Of a stretch of 64,000 nt of DNA, positions 8,047 through 16,092 are shown one piece after another. This DNA is from Pseudomonadota bacterium (GTDB taxonomy: Bacteria; Pseudomonadota; Alphaproteobacteria; Sphingomonadales; Sphingomonadaceae). The stretch covers positions 143,151 to 207,150 of the forward strand of contig JAEZZI010000021.1 of the NCBI GenBank assembly GCA_023418595.1, given 5' to 3'. A program made the position numbers and the translations under genes. The notes under the pieces were generated by a model. The model searched no databases, had not been told where the DNA came from, and saw nothing but the letters and a program-made list of their open reading frames with translations. Each line of letters begins with the position of its first letter. Positions within the stretch are counted from its first letter, which is position 1.

Positions 8047-9558
8047 TTATCGTCGCCGTAACGGCCGGATCGCGTCGACCAGCGCCCACGCCTCGCCCGG
8101 CCGGACGTCCTCGACCGATGGCGTCGCAATCATCGATGCGCCTGCCGTGTCCGAATAGACGCTGGCCGTTCCCAGCCGTCGCTGAAGCCAGGTCCGCCGC
8201 ACCGTGATCGCCTGAATGTTGCGCGCAGGCACGATCCACTTTTTCTGGCCCAGCACCCCGCGCTGGACGTGGAAGGTCCGCCCGATCAGCCCGTATCGAT
8301 GATGCCCGCGCTGGAGCGCCGCGACGATCCCGACCGGTACCAGCAGGAATATGAACAGTCCCGTCAGCACCGCCAGAAATACCGCCGCCTCCGCCAGATT
8401 TGTGCGCGCGATTACCAGCGCCACGATCGGCGCGATCATCCAGCCGATCCGAGTGATGACCATCCGAAAGACATGCATCGTCGAAACCCGCGTCAACGCA
8501 TCCGGATCGGCGCGTTTGAGCGACAGCGGCGCGAGCACCGTATCGATTTCCTCGGGCCGCGCGAACGGCGCGACATCCTGCCGCCCGCCCTCACCCTTCT
8601 CGCCGCTGCCCAGCGTCTGAAGCTGCATCTCCGCCCAGCCGAGCAGGCGCATGACGAACCCGTTTTCGATCACCGCGAGCTGCACGCGCCGCAGCGCGAC
8701 GACCGCCTCGGTCCGGGTCAGCAACCCGCGCACCCGGCGATACCGCCCGCCCTCGTCGGTCAGCGTGAAACCATAGTCTCGCAAAAGGGTCCGCACGACA
8801 CCGGCGACGACCCCCAACAGGAGCATGACGAAAATCACGGTCAGCGTGACACCCGCGACGAAAGCTGTCTCCGCCGTGGCGCTTGCCGCCTCGGCGCGCG
8901 ATCTAAGGTCGTCGACCTCGATATTGCGCCACGGCACCCAGTCATCGAGATATTGGAACGTGCCGCCGATCACCGCCAGCCAGACCAGCGAAAACCGAAA
9001 CAATCCCGAATAAAGCACCCGTCCCAGCGTCATCGAAAACAGCACGGGGGCGTCATGTTCGACTGGCGCGACGGCAACGGCATCCCCCTCGGTATTCGCC
9101 GCCGGTTCGGCATTGGCCTGCGCCGCCCGCCTGCGGATCACGCCGCGCAGCCGCTCCGCCTCGGCCATCGACACGCTGTCGAGCGCCCCTTCATTCTCGC
9201 CCGCGCCGCCGGTTTCCAGATTTACCCTGGCCAGTCCAAACAATCGCGCGAGCAGTTTGCGCTCGATATCGACGTCCTGCACTCGGTCGAACGGAATGGT
9301 GCGGCGATTGCGCGACAGCACGCCGCTCTGCACGACCACCGCGTCATCGGTCAGTTCATAGGTGAAGCGCCACCACGACAGGAACTGGAACACGCCGACC
9401 ACCGCCGCCAGCCCCAGCGCAATCAGCCCCGCCAGCCACAGGTCGAAATCGCGCGCTAAGGTCAGGAATGCCGGGACGCCGAATACCAGTCCGGGCGCGC
9501 CGCGGATGACGTTGAGCGCAATCGTCCCCGGATGCAGCCGCCGGGCAGATTCCGACAT
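8047..9558 (-). CDS. Bacterial PH-domain membrane protein (YdbT-like)
   Basis: About 503 residues. Three copies of the bPH2 domain (DUF304) can be seen by their repeated pattern: ELTDDAVVVQSGVLSRNRRT with IPFDRVQDVDIERK near residue 70, FTLTDEGGRYRRVRGLLTRT in the middle, and YGLIGRTFHVQRGVLGQKKW with IVPARNIQAITVRR near the end. Pairs of membrane helices precede each domain. The start at ATG 9558 overlaps the stop of the upstream gene as TGATG; GTG 9564 is an alternative. The YdbS/YdbT pair is thought to act at the membrane, but its biochemical role is not settled. Confidence 0.85.
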   Translation of the reverse strand: MSESARRLHPGTIALNVIRGAPGLVFGVPAFLTLARDFDLWLAGLIALGLAAVVGVFQFLSWWRFTYELTDDAVVVQSGVLSRNRRTIPFDRVQDVDIERKLLARLFGLARVNLETGGAGENEGALDSVSMAEAERLRGVIRRRAAQANAEPAANTEGDAVAVAPVEHDAPVLFSMTLGRVLYSGLFRFSLVWLAVIGGTFQYLDDWVPWRNIEVDDLRSRAEAASATAETAFVAGVTLTVIFVMLLLGVVAGVVRTLLRDYGFTLTDEGGRYRRVRGLLTRTEAVVALRRVQLAVIENGFVMRLLGWAEMQLQTLGSGEKGEGGRQDVAPFARPEEIDTVLAPLSLKRADPDALTRVSTMHVFRMVITRIGWMIAPIVALVIARTNLAEAAVFLAVLTGLFIFLLVPVGIVAALQRGHHRYGLIGRTFHVQRGVLGQKKWIVPARNIQAITVRRTWLQRRLGTASVYSDTAGASMIATPSVEDVRPGEAWALVDAIRPLRRR

Positions 9559-10040
9559 CACCACGGTTCGGCGCGAACATGGGTGCGCACCACGTCGCGC
9601 AATTCCTCCGCCGTCGCGCGCGAGATGCCGGGCAGCGACACGGTCGCATGCGCCGTGCCCGCGGTGTGGACGATCAGCGTTGCCACGCCGAACAAGCGCT
9701 GGAGCGGCCCCTGCGCCACGTCGATATGCTGAACGCGGGTGAGCGGGACGATGGTATGGACCTGAGTCCAGACGCCATGCGCGACGTGCAACTCGTCATC
9801 CGCCAGTGCCCAGCCCCAGGCGCGGAACCGACGCAGCGGCGCACCCGTCCCGCCCCACAAGGCGATCAGGCCGAGGATCGCAAAAGACGGCCACCACGGC
9901 CAGCCCAGCTGATCCTGAAGCAGCTTTCCCAGCCCGAACCCACCGGCGGCGAGCATCAGGCTGGGGACGGCGTTGAGGATGAGCATTACCCATCGCTGGC
10001 CGGGTTCGAGAGGGGTCAGCGGGGGCGGTGTGCTATCCAT
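9558..10040 (-). CDS. Bacterial PH-domain membrane protein (YdbS-like)
   Basis: 160 residues: two hydrophobic segments (VMLILNAVPSLMLAAGGFGL and WWPSFAILGLIALWGG), then a single bPH2 domain with WALADDELHVAHGVWTQVHT and IVPLTRVQHIDVAQGPLQRL. It is the usual small partner encoded just before the multi-domain YdbT-like protein and is coupled to it by a TGATG overlap. Membrane-bound; role unknown. Confidence 0.88.
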   Translation of the reverse strand: MDSTPPPLTPLEPGQRWVMLILNAVPSLMLAAGGFGLGKLLQDQLGWPWWPSFAILGLIALWGGTGAPLRRFRAWGWALADDELHVAHGVWTQVHTIVPLTRVQHIDVAQGPLQRLFGVATLIVHTAGTAHATVSLPGISRATAEELRDVVRTHVRAEPW

Positions 10041-10049
10041 ATAATGCGC

Positions 10050-11852
10050 TTATGCCGCGCGAAACATCTCCGGATCAAGCGCCATGATCGCATCCGCGCC
10101 GCCTTCGATCTTGCGGCGCAGGGCGCCGGTATCGGGCAGGATGCGTTCGGCGAAGAAGCGCGCGGTTACCAGCTTTGCTTCCAGAAACTTGGTGTCGCCG
10201 CCGCCTGTCGCCAGCGCCTTCTGCGCGGCCGTCGCCATCCGCAGCCACATCAGGCCGGTCGCGACGATGCCCATCAGGTGCATATAGCTGTGGGCACCCG
10301 CGCCGACATGGTTGGGGTTCTGCATCCCGTTGGCCATGAACCACATGGTCGATGCCTGAAGATCGCCCAGCGCTTTCTCCAGTCGTCCGGCGAAATCGGC
10401 GAGCTTTTCGTCGCCCTTGGCTGCGGCGATTTCCTCGGTCACGACTTTGAACAATGTCTGCACCGCGCGGCCGCCATTCTGGGCCAGCTTGCGCCCGACC
10501 AGGTCCATCGCCTGCACGCCATTGGTGCCTTCATAGATCATCGCGATCCGCGCATCGCGGACATATTGCTCCATTCCCCATTCGGCGATGTAGCCGTGCC
10601 CGCCATAGACCTGCTGGGCGTTGGTCGCGATGTCGTATCCCTTGTCGGTACCGTACCCCTTGATGACCGGGGTCAACAGTCCGACGAGATCGTCGGCCGT
10701 CTGCCGATCTTCCTCGCTCGACGCGTTGTGGGCGAGATCGACCTGAAGCGCACCCCACAGGCACAGTGCGCGAAGGCCTTCGGTCAGCGCCTTGGCTTCC
10801 ATCAGCATCCGGCGCACGTCGGGATGGACGAACAGGGTATCGGCCTTTTGCTCAGGCTCGGCCGCACCCGTCAGCGCCCGGCCCTGGCGGCGATCCTCGG
10901 CATATTGCACCGCGTTCTGATAAGCGGTCTCCGCGACGCCCAGCCCTTGCAGACCGACGCCCAGACGCGCGGCGTTCATCATGATGAACATCGCGGCGAG
11001 ACCCTTCATCTCCTCGCCGACCAGCCAGCCGATCGCGCCGTCGTAATTCATCACGCAGGTCGAATTGGCGTGGATGCCCATCTTGTGCTCGATCGATCCG
11101 CACGACACGGCATTGCGCTCGCCCAGCGATCCGTCATCGTTCACCATGAACTTGGGCACGACGAACAGCGAAATCCCCTTCGAACTGTCCGGCGCGCCCG
11201 GCGTCTTCGCCAGCACGAGATGGATGATGTTGCTGGTCAGGTCGTGCTCGCCCGACGAGATGAAGATCTTGGTGCCGGTGATCGCGTAGCTGCCGTCGCC
11301 CTGCGGCTCGGCCTTGGTCTTGATCAGGCCCAGATCGGTGCCGCAATGCGGCTCGGTCAGGTTCATGGTGCCGCCCCATTCGCCCGACACCATGCGGGGC
11401 ACATACTTTTCCTTCTGGTCCTGCGAACCCTTGGCCAGCAGCGCTGCGATCGCGCCGTGCGTCAGCCCCGGATACATGGCGAACGCCATATTGGCGGAGA
11501 TCATATATTCCTGAAACGCGGTCGAGACGACGTGCGGCATCCCCTGCCCGCCGAACTCTTCGGGTGCGGAAAGCGTCGCCCAGCCGCTTTCGACGAACTG
11601 GTCATAAGCGGCCTTGAACCCGTCGGGCGTCGTCACGCTGCCGTCGTCATGGCGCGTGCAGCCCTGTTGGTCGCCGGACAGGTTGAGCGGGAATAACACT
11701 TCGGCGACGAAGCGTCCGCCTTCCTCCAGCACCGCATCGACCACATCGGGGGTGGCATTGGCGAAACCGGGCAGGTTGGCATGGCCTTCAAGACCAAGCA
11801 CGTCGCTTAGGATGAAGCGGGTATCGCGGACGGGGGGCGTATATTGGGGCAT
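10050..11852 (-). CDS. Acyl-CoA dehydrogenase, long form with C-terminal domain
   Basis: About 600 residues, the length of the AcdA/DmdC-like subfamily that carries an N-terminal extension and an extra C-terminal helical domain. FAD- and substrate-binding segments are visible: MNLTEPHCGTDLGLIKTKAE, ITGTKIFISSGEHDLTSNI, and ARIAMIYEGTNGVQAMDLVG, where the glutamate of YEG is the predicted catalytic base. Start ATG 11852 has the ribosome site GGAGAGATTTG in front. The divergent order (MerR regulator upstream, same strand) suggests local control. It should oxidise an acyl-CoA with electrons passed to ETF; exact substrate not determined. Confidence 0.93.
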   Translation of the reverse strand: MPQYTPPVRDTRFILSDVLGLEGHANLPGFANATPDVVDAVLEEGGRFVAEVLFPLNLSGDQQGCTRHDDGSVTTPDGFKAAYDQFVESGWATLSAPEEFGGQGMPHVVSTAFQEYMISANMAFAMYPGLTHGAIAALLAKGSQDQKEKYVPRMVSGEWGGTMNLTEPHCGTDLGLIKTKAEPQGDGSYAITGTKIFISSGEHDLTSNIIHLVLAKTPGAPDSSKGISLFVVPKFMVNDDGSLGERNAVSCGSIEHKMGIHANSTCVMNYDGAIGWLVGEEMKGLAAMFIMMNAARLGVGLQGLGVAETAYQNAVQYAEDRRQGRALTGAAEPEQKADTLFVHPDVRRMLMEAKALTEGLRALCLWGALQVDLAHNASSEEDRQTADDLVGLLTPVIKGYGTDKGYDIATNAQQVYGGHGYIAEWGMEQYVRDARIAMIYEGTNGVQAMDLVGRKLAQNGGRAVQTLFKVVTEEIAAAKGDEKLADFAGRLEKALGDLQASTMWFMANGMQNPNHVGAGAHSYMHLMGIVATGLMWLRMATAAQKALATGGGDTKFLEAKLVTARFFAERILPDTGALRRKIEGGADAIMALDPEMFRAA

Positions 11853-11873
11853 CAAATCTCTCCGGACGTATCT

Positions 11874-12299
11874 TTAATGGCGTTGGTCGGTGTCGATCAC
11901 CGCCAGGAAATCGTTAAGTTCCTCGATCGAGGCATCGATGTCGCGCTTCTGCGCCTCGAGATGCGCGATCTTGGCGCGGCAGCGTTCGATGGTCACCTGG
12001 CGCTGCGCCTGACGCCCGTCGCCGATGTCGTACAGGTCGATCATCTCGCGAATTTCACCGAGCGAGAATCCGACTCGCTTGCCGCGCAAAATCCACGCCA
12101 GCCGCGCGCGATCGCGGTGCGAGTAGACGCGCTGCAGGCCCTTGCGCTCGGGCGCGATCAACCCTTCGTCCTCGTAGAACCGCAATGCGCGCGCCGTCAC
12201 GCCGAATTCCGCGCACAGGTCGGAAATGCTGAACGTCGTGCGGTCCGGGCGCGGCGAGATCGGCGCGAGGCCGGCGATGATGGGGTCAGCCTGGGACAT
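11874..12299 (-). CDS. MerR-family transcriptional regulator (LiuR-like)
   Basis: 141 residues. The N-terminal winged helix is clear: LCAEFGVTARALRFYEDEGL, then APERKGLQRVYSHRDRARLA and FSLGEIREMIDLYD. A coiled-coil region (ERCRAKIAHLEAQKRDIDAS) gives dimerisation. No metal-binding cysteine cluster is present at the C-terminus, which fits LiuR-like members that control acyl-CoA and branched-chain amino-acid degradation rather than metal sensors. The acyl-CoA dehydrogenase follows 21 bases downstream on the same strand and is the obvious candidate target. Confidence 0.9.
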   Translation of the reverse strand: MSQADPIIAGLAPISPRPDRTTFSISDLCAEFGVTARALRFYEDEGLIAPERKGLQRVYSHRDRARLAWILRGKRVGFSLGEIREMIDLYDIGDGRQAQRQVTIERCRAKIAHLEAQKRDIDASIEELNDFLAVIDTDQRH

Positions 12300-12331
12300 G
12301 GCCGCGACTATGCTTTCCCTTTACGTGAACG

Positions 12332-12841
12332 TCAAGAGGCCGGCGCTACGTCATCCGCACAGGGAAACCGCCCGCGTCGATCGCGGAACGCTGACACCTC
12401 GCCCGCAGAATGGCTCAGCCGCTCGGTTTCCATGCCCGCCAGTAACGCATCGCCGCGACAAAGATCGGCGCATTCGGCGGGCAACGCGCCGGGGAAGCGG
12501 ATCACCTCTCCGTCATAATCGGCGTCGAAGCGGCATGCCTCGCCCAGTTCGATCGCCAATCCGCCGTCAGTCCGCCGCGCCATGCCGCGCGCGCTGCACC
12601 CGTTGCCGTCCCCGTAATCGATCGACACTCCGATGATCGCATCGGCCGCATCGCCTGCACGCAGGCACAGCCGGTCTGCATCGCGCGCGAACAGCCCGGT
12701 CAGCGGCGCGGCGTCGGGATCGGGCACCAGCCCGCGCGCGATCGCTGCTTTCTCCAGCGCCGGTCCCGCCGCATCGGGCGCGTCGGCCACGGGCTCGGAA
12801 CAGGCCGCCAGCAGGACGAAAGCGAGCGCCGCGACCCTCAA
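12332..12841 (-). CDS. Small lipoprotein, coupled to hisI
   Basis: Best read as 169 residues from a TTG at 12841. That start overlaps the hisI stop as TTGA, and places a clean lipoprotein signal at the N-terminus (RVAALAFVLLAACSEP, lipobox LAAC). The longer frame beginning at 13012 only repeats hisI in another frame and is rejected as a start. Cysteine pairs in the mature part (LCLRAG, NGCSARG, GEACRF, AECADLCRG) suggest disulfides in the periplasm. No family recognised. Confidence 0.7.
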   Translation of the reverse strand: MRVAALAFVLLAACSEPVADAPDAAGPALEKAAIARGLVPDPDAAPLTGLFARDADRLCLRAGDAADAIIGVSIDYGDGNGCSARGMARRTDGGLAIELGEACRFDADYDGEVIRFPGALPAECADLCRGDALLAGMETERLSHSAGEVSAFRDRRGRFPCADDVAPAS

Positions 12842-13200
12842 TCGATTCGCTCCAGCCCGTGCGGCGTCACGCGGCGAAAAAAGCAACTGCGCGCCCCGGT
12901 GTGGCACGCCGGCCCGGCGGGTTCGACGATCAGCCACAGGCAATCCTGATCGCAGTCGATCCGCATTTCGACGACGCGCAGCATATTGCCCGACGTCTCG
13001 CCCTTCTTCCACAGCGCGGCGCGGCTCCGCGACCAGAAATGCGCGAGCCCCGTTTCGCGCGTCATCGCAAGGCTTTGCGCGTTCATGTGGGCGACCATCA
13101 ACACCTCGCCGCTTGCCTTGTCGGTCACTACAGCGGCCACCAGGCCGGCAGCGTCGTATCTGGGATCGAGCGTCAGCCCGGTATCGCGTCCATCGGCCAT
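12838..13200 (-). CDS. hisI: Phosphoribosyl-AMP cyclohydrolase
   Basis: 120 residues, the third step of histidine biosynthesis, opening the adenine ring of phosphoribosyl-AMP. All signatures are present: FWSRSRAALWKKGETSGNML, the metal-binding aspartates of RIDCDQDCLWL (DCDxD), and zinc-binding GPACHTGARSCFFRR. It is a stand-alone HisI domain without the HisE pyrophosphohydrolase domain. The stop overlaps the TTG start of the next lipoprotein gene. The rest of the histidine operon is not in this window. Confidence 0.95.
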   Translation of the reverse strand: MADGRDTGLTLDPRYDAAGLVAAVVTDKASGEVLMVAHMNAQSLAMTRETGLAHFWSRSRAALWKKGETSGNMLRVVEMRIDCDQDCLWLIVEPAGPACHTGARSCFFRRVTPHGLERID

Positions 13201-13316
13201 CGCATTGATCTAGCCTTTGGCGGCGCGCGCGTCACGCCCGCCGTGCGCCGCCTCTGGCAAAAGCCGGGCGCTTTCCCTAAGCTGCGTGGCCTGACCAACC
13301 CAGCGACGGAATTTCG

Positions 13317-13652
13317 ATGCGTTTTCTGAAGATCCTGTTCTGGATCCTGATTGGCGGCCTGGCGGCGGCGTTCGTCATCTATAACGAGGCAGAGCGCGTC
13401 GAAATCGCTTTGTGGGGCAATCTGGTCGCCGATGTCAGCCTGCCGATCCTGCTGGTGCTGGTGTTCCTGCTGGGGCTGATTCCGATGCTGATCGCCTATC
13501 ACACCTTGCGCTGGCGGATGCGGATGCGGGTAAACTCGCTGGAGCGCACCATCGGCGAATTGCGCCAAAGCCAGGCAGCGCCTCCGCCGCCGCCTGCGGT
13601 CGATCCGGGCGACCTGCTGGTCGGCGTCGATCCGATCGGAAAACGGGCATGA
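13317..13652 (+). CDS. LapA/DUF1049 inner-membrane protein
   Basis: 111 residues with two membrane helices (ILFWILIGGLAAAFVIYNEA and LPILLVLVFLLGLIPMLIAY), an arginine-rich cytoplasmic segment (RWRMRMRVNSLERTIGELR) likely to be helical, and a short proline-rich tail. The FVIYNEAERVEIALWG stretch is the LapA domain signature. The enteric homologue takes part in lipopolysaccharide assembly regulation; that role is not proven for this protein. It overlaps pyrF by ATGA. Confidence 0.85.
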   Translation: MRFLKILFWILIGGLAAAFVIYNEAERVEIALWGNLVADVSLPILLVLVFLLGLIPMLIAYHTLRWRMRMRVNSLERTIGELRQSQAAPPPPPAVDPGDLLVGVDPIGKRA

Positions 13653-14326
13653 GTGCACGCATCTATGTCGCGCTCGACACGCCCGATCTGGCGCGGGCAA
13701 AGGCGATCGCGAATCGCGTCGGCCATCATGTCGGCGGCATCAAGCTGGGACTCGAATTCTTCATGGCCAATGGGCGCGCGGGCGTCCACGAAATGGCGGA
13801 AATCGGCCTGCCGATCTTTCTCGACCTGAAGTTCCACGACATCCCCAACACGGTGGCAAAGGCCGTGCAGGCGCTGCGTCCACTGGAACCGGCGATCCTG
13901 ACCGTCCACGCGTCGGGCGGACGCGCGATGATGGAGGATGCCAAGGCGGCGGCACCGACAGGCACGAAGGTCGTCGCGGTGACGATGCTGACCAGCCTCG
14001 ACGGTCAAGACCTGACTTCGATCGGGCTGGCGTCCGATCCGCACGAACAGGTGGTGCGGCTGGCCGAACTCGCGAAATCGGCAGGGGTGGACGGTATCGT
14101 CTGCTCCGGCGCCGAAGTCGCGGCGGCGAAGCGCGCCTGGAAGGACGGCTTTTTCGTCGTCCCCGGCGTGCGCCCCGCCAACGGATCGGCGCTTGGCGAC
14201 CAGAAGCGCGTGGTTACCCCGCGCGCGGCGCTCGATGCGGGTGCGTCGATCCTGGTGGTCGGCCGCCCGATCACCCAGGCCGAACACCCCGACCAGGCCG
14301 CCCGCGCGATCGAGGCGACGCTGTAG
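13649..14326 (+). CDS. pyrF: Orotidine-5'-phosphate decarboxylase
   Basis: 225 residues from ATG 13649, which overlaps the upstream stop as ATGA. It makes UMP from orotidine monophosphate. The catalytic Asp-Lys-Asp array is in FLDLKFHDIPNTVAKA; VVPGVRPANGS and SILVVGRPITQA are the phosphate-binding segments at the C-terminus. A longer frame from 13412 runs through the neighbouring gene and is not the true start. It is the first biosynthetic gene of a series leading into the trp genes. Confidence 0.95.
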   Translation: MSARIYVALDTPDLARAKAIANRVGHHVGGIKLGLEFFMANGRAGVHEMAEIGLPIFLDLKFHDIPNTVAKAVQALRPLEPAILTVHASGGRAMMEDAKAAAPTGTKVVAVTMLTSLDGQDLTSIGLASDPHEQVVRLAELAKSAGVDGIVCSGAEVAAAKRAWKDGFFVVPGVRPANGSALGDQKRVVTPRAALDAGASILVVGRPITQAEHPDQAARAIEATL

Positions 14327-14350
14327 AGCGGGGTGACGCAACCCCCTTAT

Positions 14351-14426
14351 CGTTATTGCGAGCGCAGCGAAGCTATCCAGCGTCGTTTGTGGCGCTCTGG
14401 ATAGCTTCGCCGCGCTCGCAATGACG
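14351..14426. repeat. Inverted-repeat element, GAGCGCAGCGAAGC type
   Basis: Left arm CATTGCGAGCG-type (ATTGCGAGCGCAGCGAAGCT at about 14354) pairs with AGCTTCGCCGCGCTCGCAAT ending near 14422; inner halves CTATCCAGC and CTGGATAG also pair. The whole unit can form one long hairpin between pyrF and the next gene, and is a third class of dispersed element in this window. Confidence 0.75.
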
Positions 14427-14485
14427 ACAAAAGACAGCGGGCGCCTTGATCGCTTCGGGCACCAACGCAACGAAAGGATGATGCG

Positions 14486-14881
14486 TTGTCGGTAAAGCCC
14501 CACAAGGCAGTGCGAATCCTCGGGATCATGAGCACCGTGGTTGCAATCGCCCTGATCGGCCTGATGATCCATACCGGCGATCCGGCATCCTCATCCTGGT
14601 GGCTGGCGGCAATCCCGTTCGCGCTGTGGATCGTCGGCCCGGCGGTTGCGCCCTACCTGCTCGCGCAGCGGCAGCGCGACCGGCGCGTGGCAATCGCGAT
14701 GCTCGGCTTTCTCGTCATCTCCACCCTGGCGTCTGCGTTCGCCTATCATGACATGATGTTCGTATCGGAATCCTCGACCGCGGCGTTGGTGTTCCTGTTC
14801 GTGCCCTTGTATCAGTGGACCGCGTTTCTGATTGTCGCGGGCATCACGCTCATCGCGGCAAGATGGACGAGACGGGGCTGA
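14486..14881 (+). CDS. Hypothetical four-helix membrane protein
   Basis: 131 residues beginning at TTG 14486, supported by the ribosome site AAAGGA seven bases ahead; two nearer ATG codons give only a stop after a few codons. Four hydrophobic segments are seen (MSTVVAIALIGLMI, WWLAAIPFALWIVGPAVAPY, AMLGFLVISTLASAFAYHDM, LVFLFVPLYQWTAFLIVAGI). No recognised family or motif. It is in line with the downstream acetyltransferase and trp genes. Confidence 0.7.
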   Translation: MSVKPHKAVRILGIMSTVVAIALIGLMIHTGDPASSSWWLAAIPFALWIVGPAVAPYLLAQRQRDRRVAIAMLGFLVISTLASAFAYHDMMFVSESSTAALVFLFVPLYQWTAFLIVAGITLIAARWTRRG

Positions 14882-14889
14882 TCGTGCGC

Positions 14890-15396
14890 ATGGATATCCG
14901 GATCACGACCGCTACCGCCGACGACATCCCCCACCTCCACCCGGTGATCGAGCGCGCCTATCGCGGCGACGATGCGCGAGTGGGCTGGACGCATGAGGCC
15001 GATCTGGTCAGCGGCGCGCGGACCGACCTGGCGACGCTGGCCGCATTGGTGACTGATCCCGAGTCGCGCCTGCTGATCGCATGGGAAAGCGACACACCGC
15101 TCGGCTGCGTCAATGTCGCGGATCGCGGGGGTGGTCTCGCCTATCTCGGCCTGCTCTGCATCGAACCCGCACGCCAGGGGACGGGGCTGGGCAAGCAGTT
15201 GATGGCGGCTGCCGAAGCGTGCGCCCGGTCCGATTTCGCCGCGACGCGCATGGAGATGACCGTGATCGACCGGCGCGTCGAACTCATCGCCTGGTATCGC
15301 CGCCACGGCTACGCGCCCAGCGGAGAGGCACGCCCCTTCCCCATCCCGCTCGATCCGCCCCTGCGCATGACGGTGCTGGTCAAGCCGCTCGTCTGA
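14890..15396 (+). CDS. GNAT-family N-acetyltransferase
   Basis: About 168 residues from ATG 14890; ATG 14863 is an alternative that would overlap the preceding gene. The acetyl-CoA-binding loop is visible as LLCIEPARQGTGLGKQLMAA (motif A, R/Q-x2-G-x-G/A), followed by a predicted helix and LIAWYRRHGYAPSGE near the C-terminus. The acceptor substrate cannot be inferred. The gene ends 16 bases before trpF and is probably carried on the same transcript. Confidence 0.88.
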   Translation: MDIRITTATADDIPHLHPVIERAYRGDDARVGWTHEADLVSGARTDLATLAALVTDPESRLLIAWESDTPLGCVNVADRGGGLAYLGLLCIEPARQGTGLGKQLMAAAEACARSDFAATRMEMTVIDRRVELIAWYRRHGYAPSGEARPFPIPLDPPLRMTVLVKPLV

Positions 15397-15412
15397 CGGC
15401 AAAGCGGTCGAC

Positions 15413-16051
15413 ATGCCGACCACTGCCAAAATCTGCGGCCTTTCTACGCCCGACACGCTCGCCGCTGCGGTTGCCGGCGGAGCGAGCCATGTCGGCTTCG
15501 TCTTCTTCCCCCCCTCGCCACGCCATGTCGATTTCGATCGGGTGGCCGGACTGGCAAGCGGAGTCCCTTCGTACCTCGCAAAGGTCGGGGTGTTCGTCGA
15601 TCCCGACGATGCGCTGATCGACGCGGCGCGCGCCGCCGGGCGGCTCGATGCGATCCAGTTGCACAAGACCGCAGCCGACCGCATCGCCACGATCCGCGCG
15701 CGCACCGGGCTGGAAATATGGGCGGCGGTCGCGGTGAAGACCCGCACCGATCTCGACCGCGCCCGCGCATTCACCGGAGCCGCCGATCGCATCCTCTATG
15801 ATGCGAAAGCACCGGAAGGCGCGGCGCTCCCCGGCGGCATGGGTCTGCGATTCGACTGGTCGCTGCTGGAAGGATTTCGCCACCCGCTCCCCTGGGCGCT
15901 GTCGGGCGGGCTGGACGCAGGCAATGTCGGCGAAGCGGTACGGCGCACGGGTGCGACACTGGTCGATGTATCGTCGGGGGTCGAGAGCGCCCCTGGGGTG
16001 AAGGACGCGACCCGGATCGCCGCATTTCTGGATGCGCTTCGCCGCGCCTGA
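15413..16051 (+). CDS. trpF: Phosphoribosylanthranilate isomerase
   Basis: 212 residues, TIM barrel. It converts phosphoribosylanthranilate into the carboxyphenylamino-deoxyribulose phosphate of tryptophan synthesis. The catalytic cysteine is in AKICGLSTPDTL near residue 8; FFPPSPRHVD, VGVFVDPDDA, IQLHKT, LSGGLDAGNV and VDVSSGVESAPGVKD complete the family pattern, with the catalytic aspartate of the DAKAP region. Forty-one bases separate it from trpB. Confidence 0.95.
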   Translation: MPTTAKICGLSTPDTLAAAVAGGASHVGFVFFPPSPRHVDFDRVAGLASGVPSYLAKVGVFVDPDDALIDAARAAGRLDAIQLHKTAADRIATIRARTGLEIWAAVAVKTRTDLDRARAFTGAADRILYDAKAPEGAALPGGMGLRFDWSLLEGFRHPLPWALSGGLDAGNVGEAVRRTGATLVDVSSGVESAPGVKDATRIAAFLDALRRA

Positions 16052-16092
16052 GCCTCGACACGCCTGCGTCGCCTGCTAAAGGACGCAGCATC

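Noticed and set aside
9579..11696. Long plus-strand open frame of about 705 codons
   Set aside because: Antisense to the PH-domain and acyl-CoA dehydrogenase genes, no family features.
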